The notes below the pieces were generated by a model. The model was given only the letters and a program-made list of their open reading frames with translations, searched no databases and was not told where the DNA came from. 36,365 nt of DNA, taken from NCBI GenBank assembly GCA_027034005.1, contig JALVJU010000287.1:1-36365 (forward strand), in the 5' to 3' direction. Source of the stretch: Marinilabiliaceae bacterium. Lineage in GTDB: Bacteria; Bacteroidota; Bacteroidia; Bacteroidales; Marinilabiliaceae. Of this stretch, positions 1-9,063 are shown piece after piece. A program made the translations under genes and the position numbers. Each line of letters begins with the position of its first letter. Position 1 is the stretch's first letter.

Positions 1-773
1 TCCGAACCAAACCACAACATGCCGTCAATCTCGGCAACTGAGGTCAGTTTTACACAGGGCAACTTTTGATCACTCTTTGTCACCTTCTCCAGCCCCTTGT
101 CGTAGATGCTGTATCCGTTACTTGTGGCAATGGCAAGCTCACTGTGGTTTTTCATCAGGGTAAAAGCTGTGAAGCCCGTTCCGTCAAGTTTCTTTTGAAG
201 CTCTTTGGCTTTGGCATCTAAAAAGAAAAGTCCGTTCCTGGTAAGTATCCAGAAACCGTTGTAGTCTTTATCAAAGCGGATATCAACTATCGTGCTTCCT
301 TTAGGCAGTTTTCCTTTCCACAACTCACCGGTTTTATCAACATATTTCAGGCCTTTGTCCGATCCCACAAGAAAATCAAAATCAGCGCCCGTATCAAAAG
401 TTTTAACATCTTTCAGGTCATACTGCACATAGACAGTCCCGGCCCAGGCATTGCTCAGCAACGCCTTATCGGTAAGATACATGTACTGCTCCCGGTATAG
501 TTTCATGTCTATGATGTCCATATCCGTCAACGGCCTGTAAAGGTACTGTTTCACAATGGTCTCCTTGTTTGGTTTCATCAATCCTTTATCGGTAAGTATC
601 TGAACCACGGTGTTCCTGTCAACAAAAACTTTCTCCATCACAGGAGTTGCATCGGCATTGCCAAAAACATACTCACTCTTGTCCTGCCAAAAAGGAACAT
701 CCTCATAAACCGGCTGCTGTGCAAATCCGGCAAACGACATAAAAACGCTTAGAAGAAAAACCAATCTTTTCAT
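1..773 (-). CDS. Partial secreted protein, possibly two-component-regulator-propeller/beta-propeller type (C-terminus outside window)
   Basis: Reverse-strand ATG at 771-773, open to the window edge: MKRLVFLLSVFMSFAGFAQQPVYEDVPFWQDKSEYVFGNADATPVMEKVFVDRN...; signal peptide; propeller-like 'GLKYVDKTGELWKG...GLFFLDAK...MLWFGSE' repeats. Absent from the ORF track because it is open at the edge. Confidence 0.7.
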   Translation of the reverse strand, partial: MKRLVFLLSVFMSFAGFAQQPVYEDVPFWQDKSEYVFGNADATPVMEKVFVDRNTVVQILTDKGLMKPNKETIVKQYLYRPLTDMDIIDMKLYREQYMYLTDKALLSNAWAGTVYVQYDLKDVKTFDTGADFDFLVGSDKGLKYVDKTGELWKGKLPKGSTIVDIRFDKDYNGFWILTRNGLFFLDAKAKELQKKLDGTGFTAFTLMKNHSELAIATSNGYSIYDKGLEKVTKSDQKLPCVKLTSVAEIDGMLWFGS

Positions 774-964
774 AACTATTTCTTTTAAATTATTTCAATG
801 ATTTATTTGGCACAAGATACCACCATATATAAACTAACCATTCCTTATTTTTAATTGATACATATTAAAATTTAACCCATAAATATTTTAAATTAACCCA
901 GACTATCATTTTGCATTTAAATATTTATATTTGGTCACTTACTTAATCAATAAAAAATAAAAAC

Positions 965-2125
965 ATGAAAAGATTATTCTCAGTAAAAATTGCGATCTTA
1001 CTGTTGATCCCGTTTTTCACCGGTTGTACAACCCCGCAAAACGACAACGATAAAAAAGATCAAAAAGAAACAAAGATCATCGGCCCATACCTCCAGAAAA
1101 TGAGCACACGAGGAGTGACGGTATGCTGGGCAACCCTTGACGGTACAACTACAGTGACCAAACCCGACGGCAGTGTAAAAAAGGTGAACCGTTACACCGA
1201 ACATCAAACCATACTTTACGGATTGGAACCGGGCAAGAAGTATTCGTACGATGTGTTCAACGATGGTACAGACAGGGGCAAAGGAACTTTTACCACTTTC
1301 CCTAAAGGGACACAACCGTTCCATTTTGCCGTTCTAGGCGACACACGCTCACGCCACGATGTACATCAGAAGGTAGTAAACGAGATCATCAAGGAAGATC
1401 CGCTGTTCGTTATCAACACCGGCGACCTTGTAGCGCATGGAAACGAAATGAGTGACTGGGAACACTTCTTCGACATCAACAAAGAGCTGATACGCAACGT
1501 GCCCTACTACACCGTTCTTGGCAATCATGAGCAAAACTCCGACAACTACTTCAACTTCTTCGATCTTCCTGGAAATGAGAGTTACTATTTCTTCACTGTT
1601 GGCGATGCCCTTTTTGTAGTGCTCGACATGGAAGGCGAAGATATTCACACCCCGGCATACCTGAATGCAGAGCAGCGTGAAGAGTTTTGGGAAAATGTAA
1701 GCAAAAGATATTTCGAGAAAGAGAAGCAATGGCTCGAAGATGTACTGAACCTGAACAAAGATGCCGGTTATATCTTCGTGATGTTCCATCCCACATGGTA
1801 CAGTGTAAAGAAAAGCCGAACCGAAGAAGCTGCCCTGAGGCGCAAGTTCTGGGGCGATATTTTCGAACGTCACCATGTAACCGCTGTGCTTAACGGACAC
1901 GACCACTACTACCATCATGCACGCCACGGTGGTGTTGACTACATAGTGACTGCAGGCGGAGGCGCCCCTCTGTACGACATAGATGCCATACAGCCTGAAA
2001 CAGTAAAAGCCGTTAAAATAGAACATCACATGCGCATTGATATAAACAATAAAGAAGCCGTGATGAAGGCCATAGATATCAACGGAAAGCTGATTGAAGA
2101 GATACGTGTACCAAGAAGGCATTAA
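965..2125 (+). CDS. Metallophosphoesterase lipoprotein (purple acid phosphatase-like, N-terminal Fn3-like domain)
   Basis: Lipobox FFTGC; motifs GDTRS, NTGDLVAHG, VLGNHE, MFHPTWYS, LNGHDHYYHH. Confidence 0.9.
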   Translation: MKRLFSVKIAILLLIPFFTGCTTPQNDNDKKDQKETKIIGPYLQKMSTRGVTVCWATLDGTTTVTKPDGSVKKVNRYTEHQTILYGLEPGKKYSYDVFNDGTDRGKGTFTTFPKGTQPFHFAVLGDTRSRHDVHQKVVNEIIKEDPLFVINTGDLVAHGNEMSDWEHFFDINKELIRNVPYYTVLGNHEQNSDNYFNFFDLPGNESYYFFTVGDALFVVLDMEGEDIHTPAYLNAEQREEFWENVSKRYFEKEKQWLEDVLNLNKDAGYIFVMFHPTWYSVKKSRTEEAALRRKFWGDIFERHHVTAVLNGHDHYYHHARHGGVDYIVTAGGGAPLYDIDAIQPETVKAVKIEHHMRIDINNKEAVMKAIDINGKLIEEIRVPRRH

Positions 2126-2145
2126 CCCTGAATAAATTTTCACAT

Positions 2146-2188
2146 AGCCGGTGTTGGTTGTTCTTGAACGGCCGGGCCGGCTTTTTTT
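2146..2188 (+). terminator. Predicted intrinsic terminator
   Basis: agccgg...ccggct stem followed by a T-run (ctttttttac). Confidence 0.6.
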
Positions 2189-2212
2189 ACCCTAAATCAA
2201 AAAATAACGATC

Positions 2213-4750
2213 ATGAGAACGTCCCTAACCTTAGCAATATCTTTGTTCTTGTCCCTAGCCCTGATACGATGCTCTGAGCAAAACAAAAACATCGACACCC
2301 GGCAGGTTGGCCCGCAGCCCGTTGGGAGCATCCTTGTGCCCACCAACCAGCTTCTCAGGCCGGCAGGTTTCCAGATACAACTTCCCGGACGCCCCGTTGA
2401 CCTTGCCCTCAGCCCCGATGGTAAGTGGATGGCCGTTTTGAACGAGAGCACACTCGACCTCATCAGGGTGCTCGACAGGACATTGATGCAGAGATTGCCC
2501 ATCAGGCGTGATGGCTCATACAACGGTGTGACCTTCTCAAAAGACGGCAAAAAGATTTATGTCAGCCAGTCGAGAGACTTTGTCATGATTGCCGAATTTG
2601 GGGATGACAAAGTGTTGCACTTCACTGACAGGATAAAGTTCCCGCTACTCGTTGTGGGCGGCCATCCGGTGCCGGGAGGTATGGAACTGAACGAAAAAGG
2701 CGATAAACTTTATGTAGTACTTAACCGTAACAACACCCTCGGCATTGTTGACCTTGCCACAAAAAATATTAAACAGATACCAGTAGGTGTGGCACCGTAC
2801 GAGGTAAAACTCTTCTCCGAAAACAAAGCTTATGTTTCAAACTGGGGAGGCAGGCATCCCAAAGAGGGAGAAGAGTCGTACCCGTCGTCAGGGACAGAAA
2901 TGCTCGTTGACCCCGAAACAGGAATAGCAAGCAGCGGAACCGTTTCTGTTATTGACCTGAACGAGGGGAAAGAGGTAAAAAGCATTGAAACAGGGCTGCA
3001 CCCGACAGCCATGATCTTCAGTCCCGATAAGAGCAAACTGTATGTTGCATGCTCAAACAGCGACATCATCTCGGTGATAGACACAAAGAGTGATGAAGTG
3101 ACAGATTCCATCTCCGTACACATCTCCAAAGAGCTCCCTTTCGGCTCTGCCCCGAATGCACTTGAGATATCCGCCGATGGTTCCAGGCTGTACGTAGCCA
3201 ACGGAACGGACAATGCCGTAGCAGTTATCGACCTTAAGAACAAAAAACTTCTCGGGCTGATACCTACCGGATGGTATCCCGGGGCACTTCAATTCGATAA
3301 GGATAAAAAGTATCTTTTTGTGGCAAACACAAAAGGCATAGGTACCCGTAACATGCGTGCCGACCGTCCGGGGTACAACACCCACAACCCCATGGGTACT
3401 ATCTCTGCCATCCCCGTTCCGGGTGACAAGGAGCTTGCAAAAATGACAGAGACGGTCAAGGAGAACAATTCGTATGCAAAACTTCTTGAGGAGATTTATA
3501 AAAAAGACAAAAAGAACAACAAGGTTGCCGTGCCGGTTTACCCTGGACAGACATCGCACTTCAAACATGTTGTTTACATCATTAAAGAAAACAGGACTTA
3601 CGACCAGGTACTTGGTGATATGCCGCAAGGGAACGGCGACACGGCACTCGTACATTTTGGCAAAGAGGTGACGCCCAACCACCATGCCCTAGCTGACGAA
3701 TTCGTCCTGATGGACAACTACTACTGCAGCGGAGTGCTTAGCGCCGACGGCCACCAATGGACGGATGAGGCCTATGCCACCGACTACCTTGAAAAGTTCT
3801 TCGGCGGCTTCCCGCGAAGCTATCCCTACAACGGTGACGACCCTCTTGCCTACTCTCCCACGGGTTTTATATGGGACAATGTTCTGAAACACGGACTGAC
3901 ATACCGGAACTACGGTGAATTCGTATCTGCAAAGATCAAACCGGCAGGCCTGCGGTTTGCCGACATCTACAGGGATTTCCTTTCGGGTGAAGGGAAGGTT
4001 TCGATACAGGCAAAATGCAACCTCCCGCAGATGGAGCCATACACCTGCCCTACCTACATCGGTTTCCCCAACATTGTTTCCGACCAGTACAGGGCATCGG
4101 AGTTCATCAAAGAGCTTAAGGAGTTTGAGAAAAACGGCAATTTCCCGAACTTCATTATCATGCTGTTACCTGCCGACCACACATCGGGCACAAAACCATA
4201 CATGCCCACACCAAAGGCGGCAGTTGCCGACAACGACCTTGCACTTGGAAGGATAGTGGAAGCGATATCGCACAGTAAGTTCTGGAAAGAGACATGCATA
4301 TTTGTCACCGAGGACGACCCGCAGGCAGGCCTCGACCATGTTGACGGGCACAGGACTGTTGGCTATGTGATAAGCCCCTACACAAAACGCCACGAGGTGA
4401 TTTCCATGAACTACACACAGATAAACATGTTCCGCACCATGGAAAACATCCTCGGGATACCGCCCCTGAACAAGTTTGACCTGACAGCAGAACCAATGAC
4501 CGACTGCTTCACAGAACATGCTGATTACACACCATACAAGGCCAGGCCTAACAACATACCTCTTGACAAACTGAACCCTCCCCTCTCTGCCCTTTCGGGC
4601 AAAGCCCTCTATTGGGCTAAAGAGTCGATGGAGCAGGAACTTGACGAGCTTGACATGATTGAGGAGGATACTTTTAACCGCATCATCTGGCATGCCGTGA
4701 AAGGTTACGATGTACCGTACCCGGTGCTTGCGAAGAATGAAAGCGATTAG
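2213..4750 (+). CDS. Bifunctional YVTN/YncE-like beta-propeller and alkaline phosphatase-like phosphoesterase, secreted/lipoprotein
   Basis: N-terminal repeats such as YVANGTDNAVAVIDLKNKK; C-terminal HVVYIIKENRTYDQVLGDMPQGNGD...GHQWTDEAYATDYLEK...TEDDPQAGLDHVDGHRT. Confidence 0.88.
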   Translation: MRTSLTLAISLFLSLALIRCSEQNKNIDTRQVGPQPVGSILVPTNQLLRPAGFQIQLPGRPVDLALSPDGKWMAVLNESTLDLIRVLDRTLMQRLPIRRDGSYNGVTFSKDGKKIYVSQSRDFVMIAEFGDDKVLHFTDRIKFPLLVVGGHPVPGGMELNEKGDKLYVVLNRNNTLGIVDLATKNIKQIPVGVAPYEVKLFSENKAYVSNWGGRHPKEGEESYPSSGTEMLVDPETGIASSGTVSVIDLNEGKEVKSIETGLHPTAMIFSPDKSKLYVACSNSDIISVIDTKSDEVTDSISVHISKELPFGSAPNALEISADGSRLYVANGTDNAVAVIDLKNKKLLGLIPTGWYPGALQFDKDKKYLFVANTKGIGTRNMRADRPGYNTHNPMGTISAIPVPGDKELAKMTETVKENNSYAKLLEEIYKKDKKNNKVAVPVYPGQTSHFKHVVYIIKENRTYDQVLGDMPQGNGDTALVHFGKEVTPNHHALADEFVLMDNYYCSGVLSADGHQWTDEAYATDYLEKFFGGFPRSYPYNGDDPLAYSPTGFIWDNVLKHGLTYRNYGEFVSAKIKPAGLRFADIYRDFLSGEGKVSIQAKCNLPQMEPYTCPTYIGFPNIVSDQYRASEFIKELKEFEKNGNFPNFIIMLLPADHTSGTKPYMPTPKAAVADNDLALGRIVEAISHSKFWKETCIFVTEDDPQAGLDHVDGHRTVGYVISPYTKRHEVISMNYTQINMFRTMENILGIPPLNKFDLTAEPMTDCFTEHADYTPYKARPNNIPLDKLNPPLSALSGKALYWAKESMEQELDELDMIEEDTFNRIIWHAVKGYDVPYPVLAKNESD

Positions 4751-4807
4751 TTGAAAGCTTGAAGGAGTAAAAACAATTAAAAACAACATAAAAAAGTAAA
4801 AACGATC

Positions 4808-5623
4808 ATGAAGAATTTAACATTAACAGCATTTGTTCTTATCCTGACACTTCTTGCAGGATGTAGTAAAAAGCCACAAGTAAAAGTCATTGCCCACCGC
4901 GGGGGCAGCCACCTTGCACCGGAGAATACCGCTCCCGCATTCGCCAATGCCATGAAACTTGGCGTTGACATGATAGAGATAGATGTGGAGCAGACCATCG
5001 ACGGAAAAGTGGTGGTGATACACGATGCCAGGGTTGACCGCACTACCAACGGCACCGGGGCTGTCGATTCGCTCACCTTCGATTACGTCAGGTCGCTTGA
5101 TGCAGGCAGCCACTTCAGCGACAAGTATAAGGGAACGCAGATCTCCACGCTTGACGAGGTGATACAACAACTGAACGGCAAAACGGGACTGCTGATCGAG
5201 ATAAAGCAAGGCAGCGAGCGCTATCCCGGCATTGAGCAAAAAGTGGTGGATGAGATACAAAAACACAATGCTTACAAATGGGTGGTCGTGCAGTCATTCA
5301 ACAAGAAGGCCATCGACAGGGTGAAGAAAGCCGACAATAAGATCGAGACGGTCTATCTGCTTGGACAAAGTACTTTTCCAGCATACTACAACAAACTGAT
5401 AAAAGGGGAAGTTAAACCCGATTTCCAGGGTCTGGCAGTAAGCCGGAAAGCATGGAGCAAAAACTCTCTTGACAGTGTGAAAATGTTAGGGCTCGACACC
5501 TACGCCTGGACTGTGGATGACACGACCGCCATGAAACAGCTGATAAACTGGAATATCTCAGGCATCATCACCGACGACCCCGACAAGCTGATAGATATAC
5601 TGGAAAAGATGGGCAAAAGGTAA
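4808..5623 (+). CDS. Glycerophosphodiester phosphodiesterase family lipoprotein
   Basis: Lipobox LLAGC; GDPD motif VIAHRGGSHLAPENTAPAFANAMKLGVDMIEIDV...VVVIHDARVDRTTNGTG. Confidence 0.92.
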   Translation: MKNLTLTAFVLILTLLAGCSKKPQVKVIAHRGGSHLAPENTAPAFANAMKLGVDMIEIDVEQTIDGKVVVIHDARVDRTTNGTGAVDSLTFDYVRSLDAGSHFSDKYKGTQISTLDEVIQQLNGKTGLLIEIKQGSERYPGIEQKVVDEIQKHNAYKWVVVQSFNKKAIDRVKKADNKIETVYLLGQSTFPAYYNKLIKGEVKPDFQGLAVSRKAWSKNSLDSVKMLGLDTYAWTVDDTTAMKQLINWNISGIITDDPDKLIDILEKMGKR

Positions 5624-5675
5624 AGACAATACCGTATCTTCTAAACAAAAAAACTTATGCCTTCTACAATACTTT

Positions 5676-5805
5676 AATCCCTCGGGGTATGACAGCCCCG
5701 GGGGCAAGGAATTAATTTATGAATGAATTTCATTAGTCCCGTTAGGGACGAAACTATGGTAAAACAAATAAACAAACCAGGTTTTTAAGCCCTGTTAGGG
5801 CTACA
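5676..5805. repeat. REP-like palindromic repeat cluster
   Basis: gtccc-gtta-gggac (5736-5749), agccct-gtt-agggct (5788-5802) and an imperfect ctcgggg...ccccgggg stem in one intergenic region. Confidence 0.6.
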
Positions 5806-5851
5806 TTACAACACATACAAGAAGGCAGTCCCATAAATTCACAGAACCCAA

Positions 5852-7126
5852 ATGAAAAAGAACAAATCGTTAACCATCATCATGGCAGCCCTGCTGCTTG
5901 GTTTTGCCTGGCAGATACGCGGCTCCGGAACTTCCGACCCATCGGTTGTTGCTGTCCTTTTTCTCCTCTTCCTATCGGTCAACTACAGCCCGCGCAGGAA
6001 GTTCGGCTTGTTCGTTTTCGGGTTGATAGCGCTGTCGTTCAATGTGATGAGAACAGGTTGGGGAACATTCATTTCGCAGGCAGGCCTGCCGGGGATAATT
6101 CCGGGTTACCTCCCACCGGACATGACCATTGAAGTGCCCTGGTGGTACGGCTATTCCTGGCTCTTTGTAGTAGGGATATCATGGATGGGAATACCTTCAC
6201 TGCTTTTTGGCGGCTATTTTTTTACTAAAAAAAGTTACTCGTGGAAAGACGTTACAGTGATAGTTGTAATTTTTATTGCAGCAAACTATTTGCTCTCATT
6301 TATTGTCGAACCGCTCATTCCTCTCCTCGCACCTGAATACTACAAAGGCATTTACCTTACCGGAATATCCGACAGGAGTTACGGTTCTATGATCGGCAAC
6401 CTATCTACCGCCCTCGCGATCATCCCGGTACTGCTCTACATCCTTTACGTTAAAAAAGACAAGAACCTTTTCAAAAATTCACTTGCAGCCATGCTGATCT
6501 TTGCATTCTCCCTCTCTGTCGCCAATGTCTGGCGTCCGATTTCCACCCTTACCGGAGTGGCAAAATACGGCGGCTGGAGCATGTGGGAATACACATCCGG
6601 GCTCTTGTTTGGAGGCTTTATCTTTTGGTACTACAGCAGGATCCCTGAAAAAGAGCTTAAAGAGACCGACCTGCCTGTTGACCTGAAGTATGAACGGTGG
6701 AACCCCGTATTTAAGTTCCTGCTTCTGGCATTCTCTTTTTACAGATTGGTCCTGTACGGCATAGGCGAAGGCCTCAACGGGGCAGTCCGCAAATCGTTGT
6801 CTGCTCTTGGCTACGAAAATTCACCGTTAGGTGAATCGTTGATGCTTGCCACGGTTGTCATCGGGATAATTTTGTATGCGCTTTACTTTACCGGAAAGAT
6901 AGGCAAACGGTTTGCCCAAAAGAGTTTCAGAGAGAAAAGCCTTATCGCACTGTTAGTTCTGCTGCCCCTGCACTACATACTGTTCGCGACACATCACATC
7001 CTTGAAGGCAACCTGTTCCTGTGGCAAAAGGACAACATTGCCGTTTGGACAGATACGATATCGTTTGCGATTGTTGAGACATATTTGATATATCTTTGGG
7101 GGAAGATGAACACGGAGACACAGTAA
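5852..7126 (+). CDS. Uncharacterised polytopic membrane protein
   Basis: 424 aa with many hydrophobic segments; N-terminal LLLGFAWQIRGSGTSDP; no recognised catalytic motif. Confidence 0.8.
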   Translation: MKKNKSLTIIMAALLLGFAWQIRGSGTSDPSVVAVLFLLFLSVNYSPRRKFGLFVFGLIALSFNVMRTGWGTFISQAGLPGIIPGYLPPDMTIEVPWWYGYSWLFVVGISWMGIPSLLFGGYFFTKKSYSWKDVTVIVVIFIAANYLLSFIVEPLIPLLAPEYYKGIYLTGISDRSYGSMIGNLSTALAIIPVLLYILYVKKDKNLFKNSLAAMLIFAFSLSVANVWRPISTLTGVAKYGGWSMWEYTSGLLFGGFIFWYYSRIPEKELKETDLPVDLKYERWNPVFKFLLLAFSFYRLVLYGIGEGLNGAVRKSLSALGYENSPLGESLMLATVVIGIILYALYFTGKIGKRFAQKSFREKSLIALLVLLPLHYILFATHHILEGNLFLWQKDNIAVWTDTISFAIVETYLIYLWGKMNTETQ

Positions 7127-7200
7127 CACGGAGAAAAGCATTTAAACTGAACTTTTTGTCGGAATATGGATATTGAAAAATGAACACGGTCCTGCCCGAA

Positions 7201-7290
7201 TGCATAGTCAGGCGGGCCCGACTGCGTGATCAGGCCTGTCTGCCTGTCTAACTGCGTAGCCAGGTAGAACTGCACAGCCAGGCAGGCGGG
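7201..7290. repeat. Imperfect intergenic repeats of tgc(g/a)tag(t/c)cagg units
   Basis: tgcatagtcagg (7201), tgcgtgatcagg (7223), tgcgtagccagg (7253), tgcacagccagg (7271), interleaved with gcaggcggg/cctgtctgcctg. Confidence 0.6.
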
Positions 7291-7381
7291 AACACGGAGG
7301 AACAGAGTATGATGTTTGGGGATTCTTGCTTCAGCCTTGAATAATTACGATATCATAATGTGAAAAGTTTATAAAGTAGAA

Positions 7382-8107
7382 ATGAGTGACAGGAATATTT
7401 TCAAAGAGTTGTTTTCGCTGAAAGGGAAAACAGGGATAGTTACCGGTGCAGCGAACGACCTGGGGCTGGAGATGAGCCGGACCCTTGCCATTGCAGGAGC
7501 TAAGGTGTTTTGCCATTAGCCGGTCGGACAAGGTGAAAGGTGAAACTGATAAACCGTTACCGGAAACCGTGGAACACATTGCTGTCGATGTTACGGATTA
7601 CGACCGGATTGGAAAAATTATTGACCGAATCGGGAAAGATCATGGCATCGATTTTCTGGTGAACAATGCCGGCATAACCAACCGCACCCCGGCAGAGGAG
7701 TAGGACATGAAAGATTTTGATAAGATAGTAAAGATCAATGTTGATGCTGTGTTCAACCTTTGCAAAGCCTGTTGCCCATGCATGAAGAAAGCACAGGGCG
7801 GCGGCAGTATCGTGTCCATATCATCAATGGCAGCACACCTTGGCTTTCCCGAAGTGGTGCGGTACAGTGCAACCAAATCGGCAATAACGGGCATGACTAG
7901 TGGGCTTACCAAAGAAGTGGGTCATTGAAAATATTCATGTCAACTCAGTTGCTCCCGGATGGTTCCTCTAGGAAATACTGTAGCTGATACTGGACGATAA
8001 GCTTAGAAATAAGATACTGAACCGTATGCCTACACACCGTTCGGATGGCCTAGGGAAGCTGGCAACCATGAACCCTTGTATTTACCTGCCGAATCCTATA
8101 TTACCGA
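7382..8107 (+). pseudogene. Decayed short-chain dehydrogenase/reductase (gluconate 5-dehydrogenase-like)
   Basis: SDR motifs spread over frames: GIVTGAANDLGLEMSRTLAIAGAKV, DFLVNNAGITNRT, GGSIVSISSMAAHLGFPEVVRYSATKSAI, ENIHVNSVAPGWF. Frameshift at T-run 7508-7511, in-frame TAG 7701-7703, frameshift near 7925, further stops near 7970. Confidence 0.85.
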
Positions 8108-8154
8108 AAATTACATTAAAAAGAATGATAAAACACAATTATTTTCAATAATAA

Positions 8155-8185
8155 TTTGACACTATCAAATATCATTTTATATTTG
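8155..8185 (+). promoter_or_regulatory. Predicted Bacteroidetes-type promoter of the GntR-led operon
   Basis: -33-like TTTG (8155-8158), 19-nt spacer, -7 TATATTTG (8178-8185) matching TAnnTTTG. Confidence 0.6.
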
Positions 8186-8187
8186 TC

Positions 8188-8205
8188 CTACATGTAAACA
8201 TGTAG
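8188..8205. promoter_or_regulatory. Candidate GntR-family operator (perfect palindrome)
   Basis: ctacatgt-aa-acatgtag, perfect 8-2-8 inverted repeat immediately after the predicted -7 element and about 80 bp upstream of the GntR gene. Confidence 0.6.
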
Positions 8206-8283
8206 ACATACAGACACGTGGATATCTAAATAAAGTATTCCGCTTTTTGAAAGGACTCTTTAATAAATTAGAATTATTAAACT

Positions 8284-9000
8284 ATGGAAGGCTTAAACAA
8301 AAAGGAATTTTCACCAATAAAACGACCAAAAAAGTTAAGCTATCAAATAGAAGAACAGATATTGAATGCCATTAGGCAAAAAGTTTTTGGTGTTGGTGAT
8401 CTGTTGCCTGCCGAAAATAAATTAACAGAAATATTTAATGTTAGTAGAGGTGTAATTCGCGAGGCACTGCAAATGTTATCAACTAAAGGATTAATCGAAA
8501 TTCAGAAAGGTAAAGGTGCAATTGTTCTAAATCCCTCTATTGAAGCAATACTCGATCCATTTTCTTCATTTATAGATTATAAATGTGGGAACAAAGGTCT
8601 TATTTGTTCTTTAGGGGCCAGGATAAACATTGAACCACAAGTTGCTGCTTTAGCTGCCCAGAACAGAACAAATAGAGATATTGAAAAATTGAAGGGATTT
8701 TATGAGAATATGGAAAAGAATAAAAAAGATATAGAAACTTTGCATTTTTATGATATTGAATTCCATAATGCAATCTCAATAGCTAGTGGTAATCCTTTGT
8801 TTGCTATAATTTTAGAACCTATTTATCATTTTCAGCAAACTTATTATAAAGAAGCCCTAAATATTTTCCATCAAGATCATGAGACTTTTGATTATCATTT
8901 AAAGATTCTTGATGCCATAAAGGAAAAAGACAGCAAATCTGCAGCTCAGTTTATGAAAGAACACTTATCAATTGCCTTAAAATACATAGAAAGTCTATAA
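8284..9000 (+). CDS. GntR/FadR-family transcriptional regulator
   Basis: Winged HTH: LSYQIEEQILNAIRQKVFGVGDLLPAENKLTEIFNVSRGVIREALQMLSTKGLIEIQKGKGAIV; FCD-like helical C-terminus. Confidence 0.92.
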   Translation: MEGLNKKEFSPIKRPKKLSYQIEEQILNAIRQKVFGVGDLLPAENKLTEIFNVSRGVIREALQMLSTKGLIEIQKGKGAIVLNPSIEAILDPFSSFIDYKCGNKGLICSLGARINIEPQVAALAAQNRTNRDIEKLKGFYENMEKNKKDIETLHFYDIEFHNAISIASGNPLFAIILEPIYHFQQTYYKEALNIFHQDHETFDYHLKILDAIKEKDSKSAAQFMKEHLSIALKYIESL

Positions 9001-9063
9001 TATGATTTATTTCACGGATGAAGTTAAGATCAATAACCAAATGAAAATAATCAATCTTAAAAA

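Noticed and set aside
998-1324. Antisense ORFs in the track (e.g. 998-1324 -, 1349-2143 -, 3053-3685 -, 4166-4789 -, 32425-33072 +)
   Set aside because: They lie opposite strong coding genes, have low-complexity Cys/His/Val-rich translations and no family motifs, so they are spurious.
7508-7511. Programmed frameshift at the TTTT run in the SDR gene
   Set aside because: Several further stops and frameshifts downstream make simple decay far more likely. A single-site sequencing error alone would not explain the gene either.
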